From positions 1 to 63,454 of the forward strand of contig NZ_FMIQ01000022.1 in NCBI RefSeq assembly GCF_900095695.1: 63,454 nt of DNA, written 5' to 3'. Origin of the DNA: Hafnia alvei. GTDB taxonomy: Bacteria > Pseudomonadota > Gammaproteobacteria > Enterobacterales > Enterobacteriaceae. Below the pieces are notes generated by a model. That model saw only the letters and a list, made by a program, of their open reading frames with translations. It searched no databases and was not told where the DNA came from. Shown here piece by piece: positions 55,391 through 63,454 of this stretch; position 1 is the stretch's first letter; each line of letters begins with the position of its first letter. The position numbers were made by a program, and so were the translations under genes.

Positions 55391-56023
55391 TCACCTTTCA
55401 TTCTCGGCATATTGCGCCATAAATCGTAGAATAAGCGCCATAGATACCGCCCCCGGATCGCAATGACCTATTGCTCTCTCTCCCAGATTTTTTGCCCTGC
55501 CAAAAGATGCCACCATCATTTTAGTTCCTTCAGCGCCTTGATCTGCAGCCTCTGCACAGCGGGATAGCGCCTCGTCCAGCGGTAAAGATTGCGCTGAGTT
55601 CGCAGCTTCTGCAGCTGCAGCTAACGCGTCAACCATCGTTTTGTCTCCAGGCTTAGCGCCTCCACGCGCGTGCACCGCAAGCCACCCTTGATTCAGCCAA
55701 CGTGCTAATGAGATAGCGCAAAATTCTGTTTCGTCAGCTAAGCTTTTGCCTCCTGCGCGAAATAATGTGCCAAATACGGCTCCTGAAGCACCGCCCATAG
55801 ACGTCATCAGCGTCGTCCCCATTTGCACCCAACACTCTCCGACGTTTAGTGGCTGAAAATTTTGGTCATTAATGAGTTTAACCAGCGCCGAAAACCCTCG
55901 CTTCATGCCTATACCGTGATCGCCATCGCCGATCACCTGATCTAATTCAGTCAGCATGGGCTCGCGCTCAATCATCTGCTGCGCGGTTGATAACATCATT
56001 TGCTTTAACTGTGAGGTATTCAT
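55391..56023 (-). CDS. DhaL-like kinase subunit (second copy)
   Basis: A 210-residue DhaL protein with LTELDQVIGDGDHGIGMKRG (Asp ligands for ADP-Mg), SMGGASGAVFGTLFRAGG, and GERAIGHCDPGAVSMALIL. It differs clearly from the first copy (SMGGASG against VPSTMGT) and resembles the standard DhaL/LerK type more closely. It follows the second dhaK by one base. Confidence 0.9.
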   Translation of the reverse strand: MNTSQLKQMMLSTAQQMIEREPMLTELDQVIGDGDHGIGMKRGFSALVKLINDQNFQPLNVGECWVQMGTTLMTSMGGASGAVFGTLFRAGGKSLADETEFCAISLARWLNQGWLAVHARGGAKPGDKTMVDALAAAAEAANSAQSLPLDEALSRCAEAADQGAEGTKMMVASFGRAKNLGERAIGHCDPGAVSMALILRFMAQYAENER

Positions 56024-56024
56024 T

Positions 56025-57029
56025 TTATTTACTCCAACCTAACGTGGAATGCGGCATGTCATAGAGAGCCTGTAGTTCCTCATCAAGCAACATTAGGCTG
56101 ATAGAAAAACCAGACATTTCTAGCGATGTACAAAAATGACCAATAACCACGTCGTGGGTTTCTAAGCCACGCGATTCCAGCGCTATGCCAACCCTGCGGC
56201 CAATCACGAGCAATTCTGTATTACTGAGTGCGCCTAAATTATTTACAGCGACGCACAGGCGGTCACCTGCTTGGAAGGGTCTGTCCTGACATAGGCGATC
56301 GATCATGACGTCTACAATCTCATCTGCCGTCGTTAATTTTTGGCGGTAGAGCCCCGGCTCGCCATGGATGCCAATACCAACTTCGATTTCGTCGTCATCC
56401 AAACTAAAATTAAATGAATCGGACTGCGGTAACGCACAACCATCTAAAGCGACGCCAATCGTACGAGTATTAAAGTTCGCCTTAATCACTAGGTTTTGCA
56501 GCTGAGAAAGATCATATTTTTTATACTGCGCCGCCGCGCCTGCAATTTTATATAAAAACATAATGCCACCGACGCCACGCCGATCTGACATTCGTTCTAA
56601 AGGCGCAGAAGCAATATCATCGGTTGCTTTCACCGTGCGCGTTTCAATCCCCTCCTCGGCTAGAATTTCTGCTGCAATATCAAAATTCATACTGTCGCCA
56701 GAGTAATTTCCATAAAGGAATAGCACCCCCTTATTTTTATGCGTCGCTTTAGCTACCGCGATGATTTGATCGGGAGAAGGAGAAGTAAATACTTCCCCTA
56801 ACGCACAGCCATCGATGCCGCCAGCACCAATAAATCCGGCAAAAGTAGGTTCATGACCGCTTCCACCACCGCTAATGATGACCACTTGTTCAGGATTAAT
56901 ATCTCGGCGGCAAACTGCCGAAAATTCATCTATAGAAATCATTTTCCCTTGATAGGCATAAACCATTCCCTGCATAATTTCATGGCGTAAATTGTCAGGA
57001 TTATTTAATATTTTTTTAGGTTTTCGCAT
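56025..57029 (-). CDS. DhaK-like kinase subunit (second copy)
   Basis: A 334-residue DhaK protein: KKILNNPDNLRHEIMQGMVY at the start, VVIISGGGSGHEPTFAGFIG, EVFTSPSPDQIIAVAKA, LFLYGNYSGDSMNFDIAAE and IGIHGEPGLYR with the substrate-binding His. With the next gene it makes a complete two-subunit kinase, opposite in direction to the first pair. Its own promoter lies in the AT-rich gap upstream of 57029. Confidence 0.92.
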   Translation of the reverse strand: MRKPKKILNNPDNLRHEIMQGMVYAYQGKMISIDEFSAVCRRDINPEQVVIISGGGSGHEPTFAGFIGAGGIDGCALGEVFTSPSPDQIIAVAKATHKNKGVLFLYGNYSGDSMNFDIAAEILAEEGIETRTVKATDDIASAPLERMSDRRGVGGIMFLYKIAGAAAQYKKYDLSQLQNLVIKANFNTRTIGVALDGCALPQSDSFNFSLDDDEIEVGIGIHGEPGLYRQKLTTADEIVDVMIDRLCQDRPFQAGDRLCVAVNNLGALSNTELLVIGRRVGIALESRGLETHDVVIGHFCTSLEMSGFSISLMLLDEELQALYDMPHSTLGWSK

Positions 57030-57601
57030 AATATTATTCGCTCGATAAATTAATGATTATATAAAGAACCTTCTAGCATAAATACCAATAGCTATTTACA
57101 TTCTATTTAATACATTTTTATTGAGCCACTACCGTTAATGACAATTAATATCCTACCCATGGCGCATGATTGTTACGTCAATTCCTCTCGGATATAACTC
57201 ACTCTCAATATAACATTGAGCGATATTACTTTATGGCTATTCTCTCTTATCCTGATTCCCCTTATAAACTCCGTTATCTTTGTTGATAGAGCCAGCCATG
57301 ATTTAGTTAATGCTGACCGAACCTTTCGTTCCTCATACTCGCACCTCAAATTCATAACTACGCCTAAACATTAGCCTGCCTTACTTTTAAATTAAAAAAC
57401 AAATTAATATATAAAATACATATACTTAATTAAAATATCACCATCGATAATTCTCACCTACCATCAGTTACAACAGTTATATTAATCCTTCAAAAAAACA
57501 CCCCCGTTCCAGAATATTAAGCTGCCGAATAAATACGGAGATCAGAGCGATTTTCAGCGCGGGAAGGGCATGGATTGATTTAAGAAATACAGGTCTGTGA
57601 T
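57030..57601. other. Intergenic region between kinase operon and Rhs locus
   Basis: A 572-bp AT-rich gap. It should hold promoters for the second dhaK and for the DUF4123 gene. A frame at 57173-57355 (minus) has no ribosome site and looks random. No RNA gene, repeat or VgrG/PAAR remnant was seen. Confidence 0.5.
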
Positions 57602-58351
57602 ATGCAAGGAAAGCAGCAAGAACCTCACGTCGATGTCGCTGAATGGCTAGCCAACGCCTCGACCAGTAGCTCGCGTCTTTATGCCGTGCTGGCTAGCACC
57701 AACGGCGCAACTGGATTAAAAGCCTATTACAAACTCGACGGGCGGCGTACCCCTGATGGATTGTATGCAGACACGCCTTACGCCAACTGGTATCCCGTCA
57801 TGCCCATGCTGGTTGAGGTTTCACCTTACAGCGCTTTTTTATCGTGGGTTAAAAATCAGGCTGAGCCTGGTTGGGGCTGGTTAGCACTTTCTCCTTTGCC
57901 TGAAGAAACCATCGTGCAGCATTTGACCAGCCTGACGCAGGTGTTCATGCCTGACGGCCAAACGGTATTTTTTCGCTATTGGGACGAACGTTTTTTTCGC
58001 CCGCACCTTGAGTTTTTAGGCGACGAATGGCGCTTCATATTGCCGGTTTTTTCCAACTACTGGGTGGCTGGAAAAACCTTTACCTTCACGCTGCCTGCGG
58101 ATTACCCACTGCGTGCCTCACCGTGGTGGCACGTGCCCCAACCTTTGCTCGGCCAGATATTCGCAGAAAATCCAGCGCCCTTGGTGCACAACCTGCTGCA
58201 ACTCCTGCGTGAAAACCATCCTGAGATATACAGCGCGATGCCGGAGTCATTACTGAGCCGCAAAGCCGAGCAGCTATGCCGCTACAGCGATCTGCATTCA
58301 GGACAAATCGACCAGTTAATGGCCGCGCTATTAGCTTCACTGACCTCTTAA
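57602..58351 (+). CDS. DUF4123 adaptor/chaperone for T6SS effector
   Basis: A 249-residue soluble protein of the DUF4123 family (Tap/TEC), which binds the N-terminus of a type VI effector and loads it on VgrG. The domain runs from SSRLYAVLASTNGATGLKAY through LVEVSPYSAFLSWV and FFRYWDERFFRPHLEFLGD, the most conserved block, to the end. It ends 34 bases before the Rhs start, and its partner is surely that Rhs protein. The signature is clear though I could not compare it further. Confidence 0.88.
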   Translation: MQGKQQEPHVDVAEWLANASTSSSRLYAVLASTNGATGLKAYYKLDGRRTPDGLYADTPYANWYPVMPMLVEVSPYSAFLSWVKNQAEPGWGWLALSPLPEETIVQHLTSLTQVFMPDGQTVFFRYWDERFFRPHLEFLGDEWRFILPVFSNYWVAGKTFTFTLPADYPLRASPWWHVPQPLLGQIFAENPAPLVHNLLQLLRENHPEIYSAMPESLLSRKAEQLCRYSDLHSGQIDQLMAALLASLTS

Positions 58352-58385
58352 CCACATGCTTTGATTGATTTCACGGACGATACAC

Positions 58386-61300
58386 ATGGACTTACTTACT
58401 GAATACGTTGCCAGTATCGATGAAGAACTGGCGATGTTTAAAAATAATTCGCTCATCACTCAGGATTATCGTGACTGCGTGGCTAAGTGGGCAAAAGAGA
58501 GCGCGATTTCAGGCGCGTTCGGCGGCCCAACGCTCGAAATGGAACGCGTTATTAGCATTAACGGCACCAGCACGACCGCTTCACAAAATGATTCGGAATC
58601 TCTCAGCGCCGCCATTGTTTGTCCAAAAAATCGCAAAATCACCGTGGTGATCAAACATGAATCTACGCTGGATTTGCCGATCCCCGACGTCAACGTTGAG
58701 CTGTTTCATAACGCAACATTCAGCCCCGATAGCAAAGTCAGCGCCAAGAAAACAGATGCCGATGGCAAGGCCGAATTTGACGATCTCACGCCGGGAGAAC
58801 GGTATTACGCACGTACTCTCGACGAGAGCCTTGAGACGCATAATCAAGAGTTGTTGGATGCCTATGACGTACTTTCGCAGGATATCTTTGCTCAGCTGTC
58901 CGCCTCGTGGGCCAGTGAAAAACCGCAATGGACGCTGAGCGCCATCGCGACATCGATAGCTGAAGCTTTTGCGACGGGTTTATGCAGCAGCGTCACCGAT
59001 TTGTGGGACGACACCAAAGTAGCCTACAACATCATTTCCGATCCTGTCGCCAGCGCCGAAGCCCTCGGACAAAAAGCCAGCGGTGTCATGGCCTGTATCG
59101 GAAATCTCGGCATACCGGATATCAACGGTATCTTGAACGGCAGCAAAGATCTCGCTCGCGATCTTATGGCCTTCTTTAACGATGAGGCGGCACTGTATCT
59201 GTTTGCCCGCGCCGCGATGCTACGCCTACGAATGTTTCCTTTCGGTGATTTACTCGCCTCTATTGCAGGCATGATTGGCGATATTCTTTCCGGAATTATT
59301 TTTGGTGCCTTGCTATCTATGGTCGCCGCTCCGGTAGGTGCCCTATTTTTAGCCTCCAAGTTAGGAAAACTGGTTTCTAAGGGTATAAAAATCGTTCAAG
59401 AGGTGTGGAACGCGCTGAATAAAATCCTTTCCTCTATTTTCGAGCTGGTGAGTGATTTTTTCTCACCTTCACACAAAAAAAACCACATTCGCCAAACCAA
59501 CGCCAAACTGGGCGCAGATAAAGAAACTCGTCTTGGTTCTAATAACCATACTGAACTTGAAGATGAACGAAAAACACATAACAGCCCTTCGGAAGATAGC
59601 AACGGCAACCCTGAAAATAATACAACCTGCACAGAGAGCAACGGCTGCCCTGTTTCCATGGTTAACGGTGAAGAGCTTCTCAGGTTAGAAGATGCTTCAT
59701 TGCTTGGTATTCACCCTTTCAGCTTTGTTCGCCAGTACCGCAGCACTTCTGTTGAGTGTGATTCCGTATTTGGCTATGGCTGGAGCCACAGCCTGCAACA
59801 TAGCGTTCGGTTTACCGATGAGCACATCATTTGGCTAAACCACGAAAACCTAACAACCACCCTGCCACTTCCCGACCAACACATCCCTAGCGGCGTTAAC
59901 CCCCTAGGCAAAGCAGCCGTTTGGCTGGGCAGCAGCGATGATGAATATTTGTTGTCCTGCGCCGCGTTAGAAGGCTGGGTGATGCACGTCAAGCGTGCAG
60001 CCAACGGTGAACATGGCCTGATAACGGGTTTTTCTAACCAACAACAGCACCTGAACCTGCATTACGAAAATGGGCTGCCAACGCGATTAGATAACCCAGC
60101 AGGTACAGCGTTGCAGCTTCGCTATAGCAAAACGCCGCACGGTATGCGACTAACCAGCGTGGTACGCATACACAATTGCCATGCGCTGATGCCCGACACA
60201 GGGCATAAATATTTCGTCCATATGCGTTATGAGTACGATACCAACGGGCAGCTTTGTGCCGCGATTAACGCCGCGGGTGAAACCGAGCGGTACGCTTATC
60301 GAGACGATTACCTATTTACCCTGCGGCAGTTAGCCGGCGGCGCAGAGTTTTATTGGGAATGGGACGGGCGAGGGAAATCGGCTCGGGCAATACGCCATTG
60401 GAGTAATCTGCCTAACCTCGACCGCAGCTATCAGTGGGATATTCCAAATGGCTGCGTCACGGTCTGTTATGAAGACGGTAGCCAAGAAGTTTGGCAGCAC
60501 GATATCCGTACCGCGCGTTTACTCAAAAGCATCACCGCTGATGGCGGTACCACTGAGAATCACTACGGGCCACAGGGCGAGTTACTGAGCACCATAAATC
60601 CGCTCGGACAGCAAACTCACTACAGCTACAACCGCGACAACCAAGTCATCGCCGAGCATCTGCCGGATGGGCAGTGGCTTCGCTACCGTTATTCTCGCGG
60701 GCGCCGGATTGAAAAAATCCATGTGAGCGCCGATGGTTTGGCTAAACACCGCGAGCGCTGGCGCTATGACCAGCACGGCAATGTGAGCCATTACATTGAC
60801 GCTGAAGGGCATACCACTCAGTACGTATGGTCAGATGACGGGGCTTTAACCCGAATTCATTTTCCTGACGATAGCTATGAAGTCTTTGCCGTTAACCCAT
60901 TAGGCCAAGTATATGAGCACACCGTGCGCGATGGGGTCGTCACTCATTATCGTTATGATGAGCAAGGCCGATTAGTCTTTCAGGGCGAGCGCCCACCGCA
61001 GGCGTCAAACTCGAACTTATCGCCTAACGCCACGCAGTTTGCTTGGGACAACGCCGATAGGCTGGTGGCTATTCGCTGGCCCAACGGACAGATTAAACGC
61101 TGGCAATACAACGCCTATCACCAAATCACCCTTGAACAAGACGAGCTGGGTAATCAGACCCAGTTCGAGTATCTGCCCCATTCGACCCTGCTCAAACATA
61201 TTATCTACGCAAATGGCACCAGCGAAGAATATCGCTATGACAATATACATGGGCAGGTCAGCGACATTATCAACGCGCGTCACGAGCGCTATCACATTGA

Positions 61301-63239
61301 TTACACGCCGGGCGGTCTGGTCAGTCAGGAGCAGACCTTTGACGGGCGGCGTTTGTGCTGGGAGTACGACGCCAGCGGCAGCGTCGCCAAGCGCACCGAA
61401 TATGGCGACAGCCTGCGCGACGACACCGCATTAATCACCACCTATCAACGGGATGTCGCCGGCCGACTCAGCAGCAAAACCACGCCGGATGGCGTTACCG
61501 TGACCTACGGCTACGATGGCTTTGGCCACCTCAATTTGGCCGACGATGCCGCGTGGCCGCTGGCCTGGCAATATGATAAACGCGGGCGGCTCACGCAGGA
61601 GCATCAGTGTTTTGCCAGCCAGCATTATGCGTATGACGCCGTCGGTAATCTCACCCAGATGCGTTTACCTGACGGCCAGCAGCTCGATTTTCTACACCAT
61701 AACGGGCGCACGACCCGCATCGACCTTGACGGGCAATTGCTCACCGAGCACGGCTGGCACAACGGGCAGGAAGTCACACGCCGACACGGCGAACTGGTGA
61801 GTCAGTTTATCCATGACCCGCTACAACGCCTGCAACGCCAACAGGTGCAGCGTCAGGGCGAGCCTAACTTGTTGATACAGCGAGATTATACCTACGACGC
61901 CGTGGGTAATCTGGCCAGCATCACCGACCAACAGAAAGGCAGCAAAACCTTCAGCCACGACGTGCGCGGGCGCTTCACGCAGGAAACCTATCGCCCAACG
62001 CCGGCGCTGCTTCAAGCGGGATACGCAGGTCACAGCGAAATATTCGCCCCTGATGCGACCCATAACGTGTTGGGTGCTTCGGCGTCGCCGGAGCTTCAGG
62101 CGCTGAAGCGCACCACCGGTAACCGCCTCACGCTGCTCGGCAGCCATCACTATCGCTACGATGAATACGGCAACTGTATTCAAGACAGCTATGGTTCTGA
62201 CCAACACGCCGTGCGCCATTACCGTTGGGACGGTGAACATCGGCTGGTTGGCTTTCGTGAAACCCGCCACGGCAATGAAATAACCTCGTTTAGCTACGAC
62301 TATGATTGCTTTGGCCGACGCGTTCGCAAACACAATGTGCGCACGGGCGAAAGCCGGCTGTTCTTCTGGCAAGACGACCGCCTCATCGCCGAATGTGACG
62401 AAAAACTCGCCTGCCCCGGCGGGCATCCCTGCGCATTCGGCCCCGAGCCACACACCGATGCCACGAATTGCCGCAGCTACGTTTATGAACCCAACGGCAA
62501 CAGCTTTCGCCCGCTGGCGATGCTCGGCGGACGCGGCAAAAACACCACGGTGTTTTACTACATTAACGACCACCTCGGCACCCCGCAGGAGCTGGTTTCC
62601 CCGAGCGGCGAAATGGTATGGAGCGCGGTGTATCACGCCTATGGACAACAGGCCTTCACCCTCGCCAACCACATCCCGCAGCCGCTGCGCTTTCAGGGAC
62701 AATATCACGACGAGGAAAGCGGGTTGTCTTACAACCGCTATCGCTATTATGATGTCAGTGCCCTGCGGTATTTATCGCCAGACCCGATAGGTTTAGCCGG
62801 CGGCGTTAATGCGTACGCCTATGTGCCAAGCCCGCTGAGCTGGGTGGATCCGTTGGGGTTGGATGGGTGTCCGGGGACTGACGACTCCGATATAAAATTA
62901 AAAAGAAAACTAAGAGCTCTTGAAAAAGCTCAAAAAACATCAGTTAGAACTAAGACTTTGCCTGATGGACGAATTCGATACTATGATGCAGAGGTCCCCG
63001 CTAGAACCGAAGGACCGACGAGAGGCCGGTCTCACGTTACAGAATGGGATCCCTCAACAGGAAATGTAACCGTTTGGGAGGAAACTTACGACCATTCAGG
63101 CCAAGTAAATAGAGTTCACCCAAAAATGAAAAACGGCGAAATTTTAGATTTACCTCATTACCCGCCCACTAAAGCAGATATAGATGCAGGCAAAGCAACT
63201 GTATTAGGAAGAGCAATAAAATTGGCGATAAAAAAATGA
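58386..63239 (+). CDS. Rhs-repeat protein with variable C-terminal toxin
   Basis: The ATG at 58386 is the best start, giving 1617 residues. Residues about 1-280 are a polar N-terminal region, 284-322 hold hydrophobic helices typical of prePAAR-free T6SS Rhs proteins, and 418-1492 form the Rhs cage of many YD repeats (RYAYRDDYL, THYSYNRDNQ). The cage closes with DPIGLAGGVNAYAY (Asp 1466) and SWVDPLGL (Asp 1488), the self-cleavage motif. The remaining 125 residues are a lower-GC variable tail, with RIRYYDAEVPARTEGPTRGR and YDHSGQVNRVHPK; this is the likely toxin, of a type I cannot name. No PAAR or VgrG is nearby. Confidence 0.92.
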   Translation: MDLLTEYVASIDEELAMFKNNSLITQDYRDCVAKWAKESAISGAFGGPTLEMERVISINGTSTTASQNDSESLSAAIVCPKNRKITVVIKHESTLDLPIPDVNVELFHNATFSPDSKVSAKKTDADGKAEFDDLTPGERYYARTLDESLETHNQELLDAYDVLSQDIFAQLSASWASEKPQWTLSAIATSIAEAFATGLCSSVTDLWDDTKVAYNIISDPVASAEALGQKASGVMACIGNLGIPDINGILNGSKDLARDLMAFFNDEAALYLFARAAMLRLRMFPFGDLLASIAGMIGDILSGIIFGALLSMVAAPVGALFLASKLGKLVSKGIKIVQEVWNALNKILSSIFELVSDFFSPSHKKNHIRQTNAKLGADKETRLGSNNHTELEDERKTHNSPSEDSNGNPENNTTCTESNGCPVSMVNGEELLRLEDASLLGIHPFSFVRQYRSTSVECDSVFGYGWSHSLQHSVRFTDEHIIWLNHENLTTTLPLPDQHIPSGVNPLGKAAVWLGSSDDEYLLSCAALEGWVMHVKRAANGEHGLITGFSNQQQHLNLHYENGLPTRLDNPAGTALQLRYSKTPHGMRLTSVVRIHNCHALMPDTGHKYFVHMRYEYDTNGQLCAAINAAGETERYAYRDDYLFTLRQLAGGAEFYWEWDGRGKSARAIRHWSNLPNLDRSYQWDIPNGCVTVCYEDGSQEVWQHDIRTARLLKSITADGGTTENHYGPQGELLSTINPLGQQTHYSYNRDNQVIAEHLPDGQWLRYRYSRGRRIEKIHVSADGLAKHRERWRYDQHGNVSHYIDAEGHTTQYVWSDDGALTRIHFPDDSYEVFAVNPLGQVYEHTVRDGVVTHYRYDEQGRLVFQGERPPQASNSNLSPNATQFAWDNADRLVAIRWPNGQIKRWQYNAYHQITLEQDELGNQTQFEYLPHSTLLKHIIYANGTSEEYRYDNIHGQVSDIINARHERYHIDYTPGGLVSQEQTFDGRRLCWEYDASGSVAKRTEYGDSLRDDTALITTYQRDVAGRLSSKTTPDGVTVTYGYDGFGHLNLADDAAWPLAWQYDKRGRLTQEHQCFASQHYAYDAVGNLTQMRLPDGQQLDFLHHNGRTTRIDLDGQLLTEHGWHNGQEVTRRHGELVSQFIHDPLQRLQRQQVQRQGEPNLLIQRDYTYDAVGNLASITDQQKGSKTFSHDVRGRFTQETYRPTPALLQAGYAGHSEIFAPDATHNVLGASASPELQALKRTTGNRLTLLGSHHYRYDEYGNCIQDSYGSDQHAVRHYRWDGEHRLVGFRETRHGNEITSFSYDYDCFGRRVRKHNVRTGESRLFFWQDDRLIAECDEKLACPGGHPCAFGPEPHTDATNCRSYVYEPNGNSFRPLAMLGGRGKNTTVFYYINDHLGTPQELVSPSGEMVWSAVYHAYGQQAFTLANHIPQPLRFQGQYHDEESGLSYNRYRYYDVSALRYLSPDPIGLAGGVNAYAYVPSPLSWVDPLGLDGCPGTDDSDIKLKRKLRALEKAQKTSVRTKTLPDGRIRYYDAEVPARTEGPTRGRSHVTEWDPSTGNVTVWEETYDHSGQVNRVHPKMKNGEILDLPHYPPTKADIDAGKATVLGRAIKLAIKK

Positions 63240-63454
63240 ACCAACTTAGGAAAGATTTTATTACTGGGTTAGAGGAAAGAGTCCGTGACAACTATACCCC
63301 ATCTATTGTTGCAAGATATGCGCTAGAGTTTTATCTCGATCATGATTTTACAGATAGCAAACTAGAGTATGTAATTAATTACCTTAGGGGCATTGATGCA
63401 GGACCACAATTTGAACTAAGTAAAAAAGAAGTTATTAATTTTATTAAAAACAAA
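63236..63454 (+). CDS. Probable immunity protein, cut by window end
   Basis: The ATG at 63236 overlaps the Rhs stop (ATGA), and the frame stays open for 73 codons to the window edge. The first residues are MNQLRKDFITGLEERVRDNY, and the composition is AT-rich like the toxin tail. Gene position directly behind an Rhs tail is that of the cognate immunity gene. No family was recognised and the C-terminus is unseen. Confidence 0.6.
   Translation, partial: MNQLRKDFITGLEERVRDNYTPSIVARYALEFYLDHDFTDSKLEYVINYLRGIDAGPQFELSKKEVINFIKNK

Noticed and set aside
57173-57355. 60-codon frame in the gap before the Rhs locus
   Set aside because: It has no ribosome site and no protein-like pattern, and lies in an AT-rich promoter region.
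61821-62708. 295-codon minus-strand frame within the Rhs gene
   Set aside because: Long antisense frames are common in GC-rich Rhs repeats; the plus-strand YD repeats explain the region.

Overview
The window reads as an enterobacterial chromosome with a mosaic of core-like operons and accessory islands. The complete anaerobic cobalamin set (cbiA to cbiP, in nearly Salmonella order), a Dps protein, galactitol-type PTS genes, a class 1 chaperone-usher fimbria, a P4-type satellite remnant and a T6SS-style Rhs gene all fit Enterobacterales. A Hafnia-like genus is my best guess, but it is inference from gene content and not proven by the sequence.

Layout. (1) 1-3.8 kb: AT-rich accessory DNA with four 22-bp iteron-like repeats upstream of a winged-helix replication-type protein, then minus-strand small genes including an AlpA regulator and a DUF6387-like protein. 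(2) 3.8-8.0 kb: a 4.1-kb P4-type satellite remnant between 78-bp direct repeats (one mismatch). It holds int, a cargo P-loop ATPase gene, a P2/186-type cos site and psu. All three genes carry premature TGA/TAG stops, five in total, with no frameshift seen. (3) 8.0-9.8 kb: decayed remnants, including a diguanylate cyclase pseudogene. (4) 10-14.1 kb: a YbjJ-like MFS transporter, an unknown protein, a TDT-family transporter with a 28-aa membrane microprotein downstream, and a divergent LysR regulator. (5) 14.4-25.7 kb: a fimbrial locus in two arms. Two tip/minor subunits lie on the plus strand. The major pilin, minor pilins, usher and chaperone lie on the minus strand, followed by a PglL-type O-oligosaccharyltransferase, an EAL-domain protein, a LuxR-type regulator and a PapI-like regulator.

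(6) 26.5-45.1 kb: cobalamin biosynthesis. A B12 riboswitch and terminator precede cbiA, and the long minus-strand operon runs cbiA-B-C-D-E-T-F-G-H-J-K-L-M-N-Q-O-P-cobU-cobT with many start/stop overlaps. cobS is absent from its usual place between cobU and cobT. Divergently, cobD and pduX supply the aminopropanol-phosphate side chain. (7) 45.2-47.8 kb: dps, an AraC regulator and an EamA/DMT transporter. (8) 48.1-57.0 kb: a sugar/polyol catabolic locus with galactitol-type PTS IIA-IIB-IIC, a PRD-containing regulator, a class II aldolase, DhaK/DhaL-like kinase subunits and an HPr protein, facing a second DhaK/DhaL pair on the opposite strand. (9) 57.6 kb to the end: a DUF4123 chaperone, a 1.6-kaa Rhs protein with an AT-rich variable C-terminal toxin tail, and the start of its probable immunity gene, cut by the window edge.

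The most interesting points are the unusual cargo ATPase in the P4 int-psu hotspot, the iteron-plus-initiator module, the glycosyltransferase-containing fimbrial operon, the paired Dha kinase locus, and the missing cobS.
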